From: Methyloversatilis discipulorum
GTDB taxonomy: Bacteria > Pseudomonadota > Gammaproteobacteria > Burkholderiales > Rhodocyclaceae
Assembly (NCBI RefSeq): GCF_000527135.1
Contig: NZ_AZUP01000001.1
Span: 1,612,001-1,676,000 of the forward strand
Direction of reading: 5' to 3'
DNA: 64,000 nt
This document shows positions 15,353 through 24,318 of the stretch, piece after piece. The translations under genes were made by a program, and so were the position numbers. The notes below the pieces were generated by a model, which was given only the letters and a program-made list of their open reading frames with translations, ran no database searches and was not told the DNA's origin. Each line of letters starts with the position of its first letter. Positions within the stretch are counted from its first letter, which is position 1.

Positions 15353-15406
15353 CCCGGCAGTCAAGCGGGACGCGCCTTCGGCGCGCCCCTTACTTTTACG
15401 TTCGGC
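15347..15406 (+). repeat. attC9
   Basis: Inverse core CCCTAAC 15347-15353 and core GTTCGGC 15400-15406, with the arm GACGCGCCTTCGGCGCGCCC. 60 bp, shortest of the array and the last one seen. Confidence 0.75.
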
Positions 15407-15409
15407 ATC

Positions 15410-15883
15410 ATGAAATTTCAGCGCGTTCAGTACGCCAAGCTCAATGCGCGGCAACAGGAGGCGTACAACTTCCAGAAGGTGTCCGGAGTTCTGGCTGACT
15501 ACGGCTTCACAACCATTCGGCTATCGGATGACTGGCAGAGCGCAGACTTTATTGCACAGCACATTGACGGCCAGCAGTTCTTGAAGGTCCAGCTCAAAGG
15601 CCGATGCACCTTAGCGAAGAAGTACATGGGTAAGGACCTGCACATCTGCTTTCACGACCAAGGAGCTTGGTATTTGGCTCCGCATGACGAGTTGCTGGAG
15701 TGGGCGCAACAAAACACGAATATCACAAACACGGAGTCGTGGAATACCGCCGGCCTGTATTCGTTTCCTTACTTATCGGCTGCATTGAAGCAGCGCCTTG
15801 AATCGTATCGGCTCGGTGGCGCCGAACCATCGGTTCCTCCCGAAGACCGGGCGGTCGAAAACGGCAGCCAGAGCGGCACGTAA
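15410..15883 (+). CDS. Cassette 10: possible PD-(D/E)XK-fold protein
   Basis: 157 aa. ATG 15410 lies four bases after the attC9 core, so it is a cassette gene, but no attC follows its stop; the cassette is either truncated or terminal. The segment with Asp46 (WQSADFIAQ) and, 15 residues later, V-Q-L-K-G-R (Q61, K63) recalls the D...(E/Q)-x-K core of restriction-like nucleases. This is a weak motif-level suggestion. No membrane or signal segment. Confidence 0.62.
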   Translation: MKFQRVQYAKLNARQQEAYNFQKVSGVLADYGFTTIRLSDDWQSADFIAQHIDGQQFLKVQLKGRCTLAKKYMGKDLHICFHDQGAWYLAPHDELLEWAQQNTNITNTESWNTAGLYSFPYLSAALKQRLESYRLGGAEPSVPPEDRAVENGSQSGT

Positions 15884-16059
15884 GCCGGAGAGATCCGCCG
15901 TCTGTCATTATTCAGTCGCGCGGTCCTGGTCAAGACACCGCGATTGGAATTCCACGCCCCTCGGACACATCGCCAGCGAAGTGCGTGCGCGATATCCGGG
16001 CGACACGCCGTAGCCAGGAACGCCGCTTCTCGTCCGGTCACCATCTTCCGCCCGCGGAC

Positions 16060-16100
16060 TAAAAAAAGCCGGAAGAGCTCACGCCCCTCCGGCTTCTTCA
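16060..16100 (-). terminator. Rho-independent terminator of the PEP-CTERM gene
   Basis: On the minus strand the stem AAGCCGGA / TCCGGCTT is followed by a run of seven T. It ends the transcript of the gene at 16120-16833. Confidence 0.85.
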
Positions 16101-16119
16101 CTGCGACTCCGCCCCGGAA

Positions 16120-16833
16120 TCAGTCGCGTGTACGACGACGGGCGGCAGCACCGATCAGGCCGAGGCCAGCGATCAGCATCGCGTAGGTTTCAGGTTCGGG
16201 CACGGCGGCGATCGCGAAGTTGTCGAGCTGCAGCTGGCTGCTGGCTGTGTAGTCGAGCACATCGACCACGCCGACGCCCAGCGTGACCGAACCGCTGCCG
16301 GTGAACACGTATTCGAAGGTCGACCAGCCGGTATGGGCGGCGTACGGCGTGTTGCCGGACGGGGCGGCCGAGGCGGCGGTGCCCAGATCGATGCGCTGGC
16401 CGCCGATCACGACGAAGGCGTAGTCCAGACCGAAGCCGGTTTCCGCGATATCCATGGTCGACAGCATCCAGTCGAAGCTCAGGCGATCGCCGGCCGACAC
16501 GTTGAAGGTACGCAGCAGTGCCGAACCTTCAGTGGCCTGCGACAGTGCGTCGCCGTCGAGCGCGCCCAGCGGCAGGCTCAGGCCCTGCTCGAGCCCGTCG
16601 GGCATGCCGGCTGCCAGCGGATCGTGGCCCGACAGGTTCAGCGCGAGACCGATGTCGTCCTCGAAGGTCGCGCTGGCGGTGGTCAGTGCGACCGTGCCAT
16701 TGACGAGGGCGACGTCGCCCAGCGCCGTCCAGCCTGACAGGCCGTTGTCGAAGGTGTCGCTGAAGGTGGCGGCGGAGGCAAACGGCGCTGCAAATGACAG
16801 TGCGAGCGCGGGGATCAGTGCTTTCAGTTTCAT
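16120..16833 (-). CDS. PEP-CTERM sorting domain protein
   Basis: 237 aa exported protein. Signal peptide MKLKALIPALALSFAAPFAS at the N-terminus; C-terminal sorting tail VPEPETYAMLIAGLGLIG followed by Arg-rich RRRTRD. The body is a beta-rich domain (FDNGLSGWTALGDVALVNG, QLQLDNFAI) typical of carbohydrate-binding or adhesin-like surface proteins. PEP-CTERM proteins are processed by an exosortase, not present in this window. Strong terminator directly downstream. Confidence 0.92.
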   Translation of the reverse strand: MKLKALIPALALSFAAPFASAATFSDTFDNGLSGWTALGDVALVNGTVALTTASATFEDDIGLALNLSGHDPLAAGMPDGLEQGLSLPLGALDGDALSQATEGSALLRTFNVSAGDRLSFDWMLSTMDIAETGFGLDYAFVVIGGQRIDLGTAASAAPSGNTPYAAHTGWSTFEYVFTGSGSVTLGVGVVDVLDYTASSQLQLDNFAIAAVPEPETYAMLIAGLGLIGAAARRRTRD

Positions 16834-16935
16834 GATTCAGTCCTTGGTCAGTCGGTTTGTCGGGCGGGCCCGCGGTGGCAACCGGGTGGCCCGCCCTCTT
16901 TCAGCTCAGTGCAGTGCGTTACGTGCGCGGATCAC

Positions 16936-19452
16936 TCAGTAGGCGAAGTTGGCGGCGGCGGCGGCCTGGGCAGCGCTCAAGCCGCGCAATACGACCAGGT
17001 TGCGGAAGGCGCCCGCGCCGGCGTCGACCTGCACGACTGCGCCGGCGGCGCTGTCGATCACGCGCACCCGGCCGTCGGCCAGCGCGTCGGCACCGCGGTA
17101 GCCGACCGACGTCAGCACGCCACGCAGATTCAGCTTGTCCTCGCCCGGCACGAAGTCGGTGATGGTGTCCACGCCGTCGCGCAGCGAGCGATAGACGAAG
17201 GTGTCCGCGCCGCCCTTGCCGGTGATCGTGTCGGCCGCCGCATTACCGACGATGAGGTCGTCGCCGTCGGTGCCGCTGATGGCCTGACGGCCGCCGCTGC
17301 CGCTGACGCGCGTCTTGCGCGCGGTGAGCCACTGTTCCGGCGTCAGCGCGCCTTCGGTGATGCGCACTTCGTTGATGCAGCCGAGGAAGCCGTTGGCGCT
17401 GCCGCCGGCCGTGGCGTGACCGCCGATCAGCCAGGGCGTGCCGGCGAAACCGGCGACGCCGTCGGCCGCCTGCACGTTGCGCAGCACCGGCGCGCCGGCG
17501 ACGTACATCGTCGTGTCGCGGCTGACCGGGTCATTGACGATGGCGACGTGCTGCCAGGTGTCCAGCATGATTTCGCCGGACCAGTTGGTTTTCGAGTTGT
17601 AGGTGTTCTCGGTCAGGTAGGCGCACGACTTGCCGGTACCCGGGATCGGGTCGCCGAACACCGCGTTGCTGCACTGGATGCTGCCGGTCGCGGTGCGGGT
17701 GTTGAAGCGGCCGTTGGCGCCGTAGCGCACCTGGGCGGTACCGGGGAAGGAGCAGGTCTGGTTCTCGCCAGCGCAGCTCACCCAGGCGGCACCACCGGTG
17801 AAGATGGTCGGCTCCCACTGGAATTCGCGCAGGTTGGACACCGCGAACTGCAGCGTGGACGAGCCCTTCCAGCCGCCGAGGAAGCCCTGCAGGTCGCCAC
17901 GCGTGCCGAAGCGGGACATCACCGTCATCCACTGGTTGCTGGCGGCGGTCCAGTCCTTCGAGAACTTGACGATGGCTTCGACGGTGTAGCCCTTGCGCAG
18001 CATGTCGTCGTTCAGCGGCGCACCCTGCAGCGTCTGGAAGAAGCTCTGGCGCACGCCCTGGTTGGTGTTGGCGTCGAAACACACGCTGCCCTTCGCGGCC
18101 GACAGAGCGTGGTGGTCGTCCGACCACTTCGCGTCCTCCAGCAACGCGCCGCGTTCCAGCGGCACGCGCACCAGCGGATTGCGGCCCGTCATGTCTTCGA
18201 CCCGGCCACCGTCGGCGACCGGCGAGCCCGGCGTACCGGTGAAGCGCCAGTGCGCCAGCGTGTTGGGGGCGCGCGCAAAGTCGTCGGCATCGAAGGGCTC
18301 GACCGGAATGGTCGGCTCGATGTCGTCGTACTCGGCGAGGATAAGTTCGCGCACGGTCTCGACCAGCGGTTGCTCGCGGTTGTCCTGGCCGGCGGCGAAC
18401 TGCGGGTTGAAGCGGCGGAAGCGCTCGGCGAAATTCATCGGAATCGAGAACTCGTTGTTCTCGTCGGTCAGCACCGCAACGTCGAACTGGTTCAGCGTGT
18501 TCTGCGGCTTCTGCGGTACCCAGGGCGAGAAGGACAGCGCCTTGATCTGGTTGGCGCCGAGGTCGAACTCGTACACGCGCATGTAGCCGTTGCCGCCCTG
18601 ATAGGCCATCTGGTAATCGACGACGAACTGCTCGACCTTGTTGCCGAAGTCATTCACCCGCGTGGTGCGCGCAGCGCCGTGGTTGTGGCCGTTGATCACC
18701 ATGAAGATCTGGTCGTTGTCGCGGATCAGGCGTTCCCACAGCAGTTCGCTGTAGGGCGTCTGCTTCGCGGTCTTGCCGTCGCTCTCGATCGCCAGCGCAT
18801 CGTGCGTGGTGACGATGACAGGCAGCGTCGGGTTGGCGCGGATCACCTCGCGTGCCCAGGCGAAACCGGCGTCGGACACGCGCCACGACAGTGCCAGCAC
18901 CATGAAGCGCTGACCCTGCGCTTCGAACACGTGGTACTCGTGGAAGCCGCTCGCATCGCGACCGCCGAAGGTGGCGTTCTGCTGCGCGCGGGTAGTCGGG
19001 AACCAGCGCAGATAGGGCTCGTTCGCCAGGTTGCGCTGCGCGTCCGTGCAGTCGCTCTGGCTGCCGTTGTAGCCGCAGCCATTGGTCACGTCGTGGTTGC
19101 CGGCGAGGATGGAATACGGCAGGCCGGCCTGCTCCAGCACCTTCATCGCGGTGTCGGCCACGCCCCACTGCGCCGGCTTGTCCTGCTGGTCGACCACGTC
19201 GCCGAGGTGCACGATGAACGGAATGCCCAGCGCGCGCGCATGCTGGGCTAGCCACTGGGTCTGCGCCATATACGGTTCGCTGCCGTAGCGGTTCGAGAAC
19301 TGGCTACCTTCGGCAGGCGTCGCGTAGCGCGAGTAGAACTGGGTATCGGGGAGGACGGCGAGGCCGAAGCTGGACAGCGCATGGGCGGGCCCGCCCAGCG
19401 TCAGCAGGCCGGCCGAGACCAGCGCCGACACGGTGAGTTTCAACGTTGACAT
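16936..19452 (-). CDS. Secreted metallophosphoesterase with laminin-G-like and RTX-like C-terminal domains
   Basis: 838 aa. Signal peptide about residues 1-26. Residues about 30-300 are a calcineurin-like phosphoesterase with all metal-binding blocks: LPDTQ (Asp36), HLGDVVDQ, AGNHD, TTHDA and NGHNHG. Residues about 390-730 look like a LamG/concanavalin domain (LAHWRFTGT, GYTVEAIVKFS, WQHVAIVNDP) with paired Cys. The last ~95 residues have GTDGDDLIVGNAAADTITG and GGADTFVYRSLRDGVDTITD, as at the C-terminus of serralysin-type RTX proteins. The combination of a Sec signal with an RTX-like tail is odd. Substrate unknown. Confidence 0.88.
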   Translation of the reverse strand: MSTLKLTVSALVSAGLLTLGGPAHALSSFGLAVLPDTQFYSRYATPAEGSQFSNRYGSEPYMAQTQWLAQHARALGIPFIVHLGDVVDQQDKPAQWGVADTAMKVLEQAGLPYSILAGNHDVTNGCGYNGSQSDCTDAQRNLANEPYLRWFPTTRAQQNATFGGRDASGFHEYHVFEAQGQRFMVLALSWRVSDAGFAWAREVIRANPTLPVIVTTHDALAIESDGKTAKQTPYSELLWERLIRDNDQIFMVINGHNHGAARTTRVNDFGNKVEQFVVDYQMAYQGGNGYMRVYEFDLGANQIKALSFSPWVPQKPQNTLNQFDVAVLTDENNEFSIPMNFAERFRRFNPQFAAGQDNREQPLVETVRELILAEYDDIEPTIPVEPFDADDFARAPNTLAHWRFTGTPGSPVADGGRVEDMTGRNPLVRVPLERGALLEDAKWSDDHHALSAAKGSVCFDANTNQGVRQSFFQTLQGAPLNDDMLRKGYTVEAIVKFSKDWTAASNQWMTVMSRFGTRGDLQGFLGGWKGSSTLQFAVSNLREFQWEPTIFTGGAAWVSCAGENQTCSFPGTAQVRYGANGRFNTRTATGSIQCSNAVFGDPIPGTGKSCAYLTENTYNSKTNWSGEIMLDTWQHVAIVNDPVSRDTTMYVAGAPVLRNVQAADGVAGFAGTPWLIGGHATAGGSANGFLGCINEVRITEGALTPEQWLTARKTRVSGSGGRQAISGTDGDDLIVGNAAADTITGKGGADTFVYRSLRDGVDTITDFVPGEDKLNLRGVLTSVGYRGADALADGRVRVIDSAAGAVVQVDAGAGAFRNLVVLRGLSAAQAAAAANFAY

Positions 19453-19864
19453 GAGTGCTCCAGGAATCTGTTTTTGGGGAATGCGGTTGGCGTCGGCTAT
19501 GCCGCTAAACGATTCTCAAAAGCACGGATGACTATGCAATGACTCCATTGCGCGCGATGGCTAGGCCGATCGGCTTATCGGTATGCCGGCGGGCTGGGCG
19601 GGGTATAGGTGAAATCCGCGCGGGACGGCGGAACTGCGCTGCGGCGCTTCACGTCGTGCGGGACGAACGCGGCGCGCAGCGCGGCGACAACTGTGTGCAT
19701 CGGGAGATCGGCACAGTCCTTCGATTCGCCGTGCCGGCATCCGGATTGCGGTTCATGGGCGGGGCCGCGCATGCAGGCGGCGGAAACGCCAGAGGACGCA
19801 GCAAGGAGGCGCCCCGAAGGAAGGGCCGCATTGCGCGGCCCTTCCTTCGCTGAGCAAGCGTGCG
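19453..19864. other. 412-bp intergenic region with one long hairpin
   Basis: No credible gene. GAAGGAAGGGCCGC (19816-19829) pairs perfectly with GCGGCCCTTCCTTC (19835-19848) around a 5-base loop, just after the stop of the next PEP-CTERM gene. It has no T-run but is the probable 3' end of that transcript. Confidence 0.6.
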
Positions 19865-20485
19865 TCAGATCTTCAGTGCCTGCCGGCGGCGACGCGCCAT
19901 CACCGCGATGGCGCCGAGGCCGGCGATCATCATCGCGTAGGTCTCGGGCTCGGGCACGGCGGCGACCGGGCTGGTCAGCGCGAAGCCGAGCTGGGCGCCG
20001 GCGAGGTTGGGAATGCCGAGGAAGCTGTTCAACGCCGCACCGGCGGTGTCGGACAGGAAGAGGTTGAGGCCGCTCAGCGTGAACAGCGGAACGTCGTTCA
20101 GCACCGTGCTGCCCACGGTCACCTGACCGAAGATGGTGTCCTGCGCCAGCGTGGTGTCGATCAGGAAGTTTTCGAGATCGACGTCGACGCCGCCGCGCGA
20201 CAGACGCAGCCCGCTGCCGACGTGCTCGATCTGCGCATTGGACAGATCCGGGTCGAGGAAACCGCCGGTGATCGGGAACAGACCGACCGCATTGCCCGAG
20301 GCGTCGAAACTGAGCGAGCCGGTGCCCAGTGCGGCGACCCCGACGCCAGCGCCGACCAGCGTGGGGGTCGCGGTCAGCACGGTGACGGTGGGGCCGATCG
20401 GCGAAACCGGGGTGTTGGCGGATGCGGACAGCGGTGCTGCGGCGAGTGCCGCGAGCGCGGCGGAGACTGCAAGCTTCTTCATCAT
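19865..20485 (-). CDS. PEP-CTERM sorting domain protein
   Basis: 206 aa. Signal peptide KLAVSAALAALAAAPLSASA; C-terminal tail AVPEPETYAMMIAGLGAIAV followed by MARRRRQ. The middle part (FDASGNAVGLFPITGGFLD, LRLSRGGVDVDLENFLIDT) is a beta-rich surface protein of unknown function. The sorting tail is very close to that of the protein at 16120-16833. Start could be either of two adjacent Met codons. Confidence 0.9.
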   Translation of the reverse strand: MMKKLAVSAALAALAAAPLSASANTPVSPIGPTVTVLTATPTLVGAGVGVAALGTGSLSFDASGNAVGLFPITGGFLDPDLSNAQIEHVGSGLRLSRGGVDVDLENFLIDTTLAQDTIFGQVTVGSTVLNDVPLFTLSGLNLFLSDTAGAALNSFLGIPNLAGAQLGFALTSPVAAVPEPETYAMMIAGLGAIAVMARRRRQALKI

Positions 20486-20793
20486 GGGACTGACGCTCCT
20501 GTGGATAGATGGATTGGAATCCGGCGGTGCCGGTGTTGTTGTCTATCCTCCCTGCACGTCCGACCGTCAGCGTCGAAGACCGGACACGACTTCGTGAGCG
20601 CACGAAGCGTTCCATAGAGCGGACCACCCCGAAGCAGGTTCCCGGGCCGTGCATGCTGTCGGAAACCGCCTACAGCCACGCCGCCGCGGGCGCCGGGCAC
20701 CCGCTATCGCGGCATCGGCATGACTGCGCGACAATGCAGGCCCCGCACGGCCGCCCCCGGGCCGGCTCACCGCACACGGATCACCGAACCACC
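20486..20793. other. 308-bp intergenic region, nothing recognised
   Basis: Lies between two divergent genes and presumably holds both promoters. No gene, repeat or clear promoter motif was seen; open frames crossing it are shadows. Confidence 0.5.
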
Positions 20794-21186
20794 ATGACCA
20801 CCGCCGAACTTTGCATCCTGATCGCCTGCCTGCTGCCCATCGTCTGCGCCTGGATCGCCAAGCAGAAGGGCTTCGGCAAGCCGCGGCGCGAGGGCGGATT
20901 CGACAACCACTACCCGCGGCAGTGGCTGGCCAATCTGCAGGGCCTGCCGGCGCGGGCGCACGCGGCGCAGATGAACAGTTTCGAAGCGCTGCCCCTGTTC
21001 ATCGCCGGCGTGCTGGTCGCCGAGCGCATGCAGGCCGCGCAGGGCACGATCGATGCGCTGGCGGTGGCCTTCATCGCCGCGCGTCTCGCCTACATCGGCG
21101 CCTATCTGGCCGATCGCGCGAACCTACGTTCTCTGCTGTGGGTGCTCGGGATGGGCTGCTGCATCGCGATGTTCTTCATCGGCTAA
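20794..21186 (+). CDS. MAPEG family membrane protein
   Basis: 130 aa with four hydrophobic helices: ELCILIACLLPIVCAWIAK, ALPLFIAGVLVAERM, ALAVAFIAARLAYIGAYLAD and LLWVLGMGCCIAMFFIG. The N-S-F-E-A-L-P-L-F motif and the RLAYIGAYL helix are typical of bacterial MAPEG proteins, relatives of eicosanoid/glutathione enzymes; bacterial roles are largely unknown. ATG 20794 matches family length. Confidence 0.85.
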   Translation: MTTAELCILIACLLPIVCAWIAKQKGFGKPRREGGFDNHYPRQWLANLQGLPARAHAAQMNSFEALPLFIAGVLVAERMQAAQGTIDALAVAFIAARLAYIGAYLADRANLRSLLWVLGMGCCIAMFFIG

Positions 21187-21220
21187 GCCCGTTCCCGGCC
21201 GGCGATCGGCGGGCGCCGTC

Positions 21221-21905
21221 TCACTCGATCTCGATCACGATCCTGCCGCGCGCCTCGCCCGAGCGCAGCCGCGCATGCGCGGCTTCGACGTCGTCGAGCG
21301 TGAAACGGCGGTCGTCACGCCGTACGCGCAGCGCACCGGCCTCGGCCATGCGCGCCGCTTCGGCGAGGATGGCGCCGTGGTTGGCGCGCCCCTTGCCGGT
21401 CAGCAGCGGCAGCAGCGTGAACACACCCGAATAGCTGGCGGCGCGGAAGGACAGCGGCGCCAGCGCGTGCGTGCCCCAGCCCAGACAGCTGACGACATGC
21501 CCGCCATAGGTGCGCACCGCCGCGAACGAGGCATCCAGCGTCGCGCCGCCCACCGTGTCGTACACGATGTCGAAGCCCTCGCCTGCGGTGTGCTCGGCGA
21601 CGTAGTCGGCGACCGCACTGTGGCGATAGTCGATCGGCGTCGCACCCAGTCGCGCCGTCGATGCCATGTCGCCGGCCGATACCGTCGCATGGACGCGCGC
21701 GCCGCGGGCGACGGCGATCTGCACCGCGACATGGCCGACGCCGCCCGCGCCGCCATGGATCAGCACCGTGTCGCCCGCCTTCACGCTGGCCCGGTCGACC
21801 AGTCCCTCCCATGCCGTGATGAAGACCAGCGGCAGCGCCGCCGCGTCCGCCATCGACAAGGCCGCCGGCTTGTGCGCCAGCAGATCGGCATCGACGGCTG
21901 CGTGA
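21221..21905 (-). pseudogene. Zinc-type/quinone oxidoreductase (MDR), 5' part deleted
   Basis: The reading frame from about AAVDADLLAHKPAALSMADA onward is a clean MDR nucleotide-binding domain: LIHGGAGGVGHVAVQIA Rossmann motif, DTVGGATLD, and the C-terminal RGRIVIEIE. The N-terminal GroES-like half (roughly 110 residues) is missing. The first 35 codons of the open frame are not MDR sequence but the complement of a LysR gene fragment. The break is near 21905-21912. Confidence 0.85.
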
Positions 21906-21906
21906 G

Positions 21907-22170
21907 CGGCTGCCCCGCGCCCGCGTCGGTTTCGCCAGCAACAGCCGGGAAGCACAGGCCACGCAGTGCGCTGCCGGTGCCGGTGTGGCGGTGCTGCCCT
22001 GTCTGCTCGGCGACCGGATGTCACCGCTGCGCCGCATCGACCTCGGTGAGGCGCCGCCGGGCCGTGAGGTCTTCATCGGCTATCACCGGGATCTGCGCCC
22101 TCTGGCACGGCTGCGCGCCTTCGTCGATCACGTAACCGCACAGCTGGGCGCGCAGGACAGCCCCGCCTAG
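21907..22170 (+). pseudogene. LysR-family regulator, only the C-terminal part left
   Basis: The plus strand reads ARVGFASNSREAQ, GAGVAVLPCLLGDR, VFIGYHRDLRPLARLRAFVD and stops at TAG 22170. This is the end of a LysR effector domain. The HTH and first two thirds are absent, and it begins abruptly where the MDR homology on the other strand ends. MDR and LysR were probably divergent neighbours whose shared 5' ends were removed by one deletion. Confidence 0.75.
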
Positions 22171-22664
22171 GCGGGCGACGCGCTTCGGCGCCGCCGCCCG
22201 CGACCGGGCACCGGTGCCGGCTTGTCCGGCAGGCCCAGCGCGGCGCGCGACAGCCGGTCGGCGTCGCGGTTGCGGTGGCGCGGCACCCATCTGAATTCGA
22301 CCGCGTCGAAGCGCGCCAGCACGGCGTCGATGTCCTGCAGCCGGATGCGCAGCGCGTCAACCGAGGTCTGCTGCTCGCCCGTCAGGTGACGCACGACGAA
22401 ATCGCTGTCGCCGGTGACCAGCACTTGACGGGCGCCTTCGGCGTAGGCGAGGTCGAGCGCCAGGCGCAGCGCCTCCAGTTCGGCTTCGTTGCTACAGCCG
22501 TGGCGGCTGCCCGGCTGCGACAGCTCGATACGCCGGCCGTCGGGCGCGACGATGAGCGCACCCAGACCGAGACGGCCCGGATTGGGCAGCGCGCAGCCGT
22601 CGAACCACAGTTGCCAGCGGTCTGCATCGGCTTGCCCGGCGTGCGGGTCGGAGGGTGAGGACAC
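22167..22664 (-). CDS. Ribonuclease HI family protein
   Basis: 165 aa from GTG 22664. The RNase H fold residues are in place: Asp in [11 protein letters not shown], Glu in [12 protein letters not shown], Asp in [11 protein letters not shown] and Asp in [11 protein letters not shown]. Degrades RNA in RNA-DNA hybrids; such short forms can act in repair or primer removal. Start is uncertain, since no ATG is in frame before the fold. The stop overlaps that of the LysR remnant by two bases on the other strand. Confidence 0.85.
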   Translation of the reverse strand: MSSPSDPHAGQADADRWQLWFDGCALPNPGRLGLGALIVAPDGRRIELSQPGSRHGCSNEAELEALRLALDLAYAEGARQVLVTGDSDFVVRHLTGEQQTSVDALRIRLQDIDAVLARFDAVEFRWVPRHRNRDADRLSRAALGLPDKPAPVPGRGRRRRSASPA

Positions 22665-22748
22665 GGTGTGGCGGGGCTGTGCAAAGCTCGATGGTGCCAC
22701 GCGCGGCGCAGGACCATGCGGCTGCGTGGCGACCGGGCCGGCTTCCCC

Positions 22749-22754
22749 TATAAT
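22749..22754 (+). promoter_or_regulatory. Possible -10 box for fabI
   Basis: TATAAT, a perfect -10 hexamer, lies 45 bases before the fabI start in otherwise GC-rich DNA. No good -35 hexamer was seen at the right distance. Confidence 0.4.
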
Positions 22755-22799
22755 CCGCCCTCCCCCAACCGGCCGGATGCCGGAATTCTGGAGACGCAC

Positions 22800-23585
22800 A
22801 TGGGCTTTCTCGCCGGCAAGAAAATTCTGATCACCGGACTGCTGTCCAACCGTTCGATCGCCTACGGCATCGCCCAGGCCTGTCACCGCGAAGGCGCGGA
22901 ACTGGCCTTCACCTATGTGAGCGACCGCTTCGTCGACCGCGTGGCCAAGATGGCCGCTGAATTCGGCTCCGACATCGTGCTGCCCTGTGACGTCAGCGAC
23001 GACGCACAGATCACCGGCCTGTTCGACGAACTGGCGAAGAAGTGGGACGGGCTGGATGGTCTGGTGCACTCCATCGCTTTCGCGCCCGGCGAAGCGCTGG
23101 ACGGCGACTTCCTCGACGGCCTGTCGCGCGAAGCCTTCCGCATCGCACACGAGGTGAGCGCCTACAGCTTCCCGGCGCTGGCCAAGGCCGCGCGCCCGAT
23201 GATGCAGGGCCGCAATGGCGCGGTGCTGACGCTGTCCTACCTCGGTGCCGTGCGCGCACTGCCCAACTACAACGTGATGGGTCTGGCCAAGGCCAGCCTG
23301 GAGGCGTCGGTGCGCTACCTCGCCGCCAGCCTCGGCCCGCAGGGCATCCGTGCCAACGCGGTGTCGGCCGGCCCGATCAAGACGCTGGCCGCCTCCGGCA
23401 TCGGCAATTTCGGCAAGCTGCTGGCGTACAACGAAAAGAACGCGCCGCTGCGCCGCAACGTGACCATCCAGGAAGTGGGCAACGTCGCCGCCTTCCTGCT
23501 GTCCGACCTTGCCAGCGGCGTGACCGGCGAAGTCACCTATGTAGACGCCGGCTTCAGCCAGACTGCGCTGACCGCGGTGGATTGA
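22800..23585 (+). CDS. fabI: Enoyl-[acyl-carrier-protein] reductase (NADH)
   Basis: 261 aa, last reductive step of fatty-acid elongation in the cytoplasm. FabI hallmarks: cofactor loop [13 protein letters not shown] (13-25), LVHSIAFAP, and the catalytic pair Tyr147 (SYLGA), Tyr157 with Lys164 (YNVMGLAK), one position off E. coli numbering. The C-terminus [13 protein letters not shown] is typical. Normal length. The following LemA gene is 114 bases away. Confidence 0.95.
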   Translation: MGFLAGKKILITGLLSNRSIAYGIAQACHREGAELAFTYVSDRFVDRVAKMAAEFGSDIVLPCDVSDDAQITGLFDELAKKWDGLDGLVHSIAFAPGEALDGDFLDGLSREAFRIAHEVSAYSFPALAKAARPMMQGRNGAVLTLSYLGAVRALPNYNVMGLAKASLEASVRYLAASLGPQGIRANAVSAGPIKTLAASGIGNFGKLLAYNEKNAPLRRNVTIQEVGNVAAFLLSDLASGVTGEVTYVDAGFSQTALTAVD

Positions 23586-23699
23586 TCCGTTCGCTGCGGC
23601 CGGACGGCCGCAGCGTCACATCCCGCCTGTATCCTTCTTGCATCCGGGGGCGACCGCCCCCATGTTCGACCGGGTCTAACCGGTCACTGGAGGCAGGAA

Positions 23700-24314
23700 A
23701 TGCGCAAGTTGTGGATGTCGTTGTTCGCTCTTCTCACCGTCACGCTGCTGTCCGGCTGCGGCTACAACACGCTGCAGTCGGGTGACGAACAGGTCAAGGC
23801 CGCCTGGGCCGAGGTGCTGAACCAGTACCAGCGCCGCGCCGACCTGATTCCCAATCTGGTCAATACGGTCAAGGGTTTCGCCGAGCAGGAGAAGGAAGTG
23901 CTCACCCGCGTGACCGAAGCGCGCTCGCGCGTCGGCGCCATCCAGGCGACGCCGGAACTGCTGAACGATCCGCAGGCCTTCGAACGATTCCAGGCCGCCC
24001 AGGGCGAGCTGTCGGGCGCACTGTCGCGCCTGCTGGTGGTGACCGAGAACTACCCGGACCTGAAGTCGGACGCCAATTTCCGCGATCTGCAGGCGCAGCT
24101 CGAAGGCACCGAGAACCGCATCGCCGTCGCCCGCAACCGCTACATCAAGGCAGTGCAGGAATACAACGTGACGGTGCGCTCCTTCCCGAGCAACCTGACC
24201 GCGATGATGTTCGGCCATCAGGTGAAGCCGGGCTTCACGGTCGACAACGAGGCCGAGATCTCGCGCGCGCCCAAGGTCGATTTCGGCGGCGCCGCACCCA
24301 AGCCGGCACAGTAA
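23700..24314 (+). CDS. LemA family lipoprotein
   Basis: 204 aa. Signal peptide with lipobox LSGC at 17-20, so the mature protein starts at Cys20 and is membrane-anchored. The LemA body is a helical bundle: VKAAWAEVLNQYQRRADLIP, NLVNTVKGFAEQEK, NRYIKAVQEYNVTVRSFPSN and the FG near the end. Four bases separate it from the first TPM gene. LemA and TPM-domain proteins are often encoded together and may work as one envelope-associated complex. Confidence 0.93.
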   Translation: MRKLWMSLFALLTVTLLSGCGYNTLQSGDEQVKAAWAEVLNQYQRRADLIPNLVNTVKGFAEQEKEVLTRVTEARSRVGAIQATPELLNDPQAFERFQAAQGELSGALSRLLVVTENYPDLKSDANFRDLQAQLEGTENRIAVARNRYIKAVQEYNVTVRSFPSNLTAMMFGHQVKPGFTVDNEAEISRAPKVDFGGAAPKPAQ

Positions 24315-24318
24315 ATAA

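Larger units (their letters stand above)
9063..15883 (+). mobile_element. Integron gene-cassette array without an integrase gene
   Basis: Small genes on the plus strand alternate with nine attC sites. Each attC begins with an inverse core ending in AAC, often overlapping the upstream stop codon, and ends with a GTT core directly before the next start. Spacing of 60-96 bp, internal dyad symmetry and the lower G+C look all fit. LexA box and attI-like site head the array. No intI is present inside the window, so this is an array of the CALIN/decayed-integron kind, interrupted by one IS. Confidence 0.88.
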
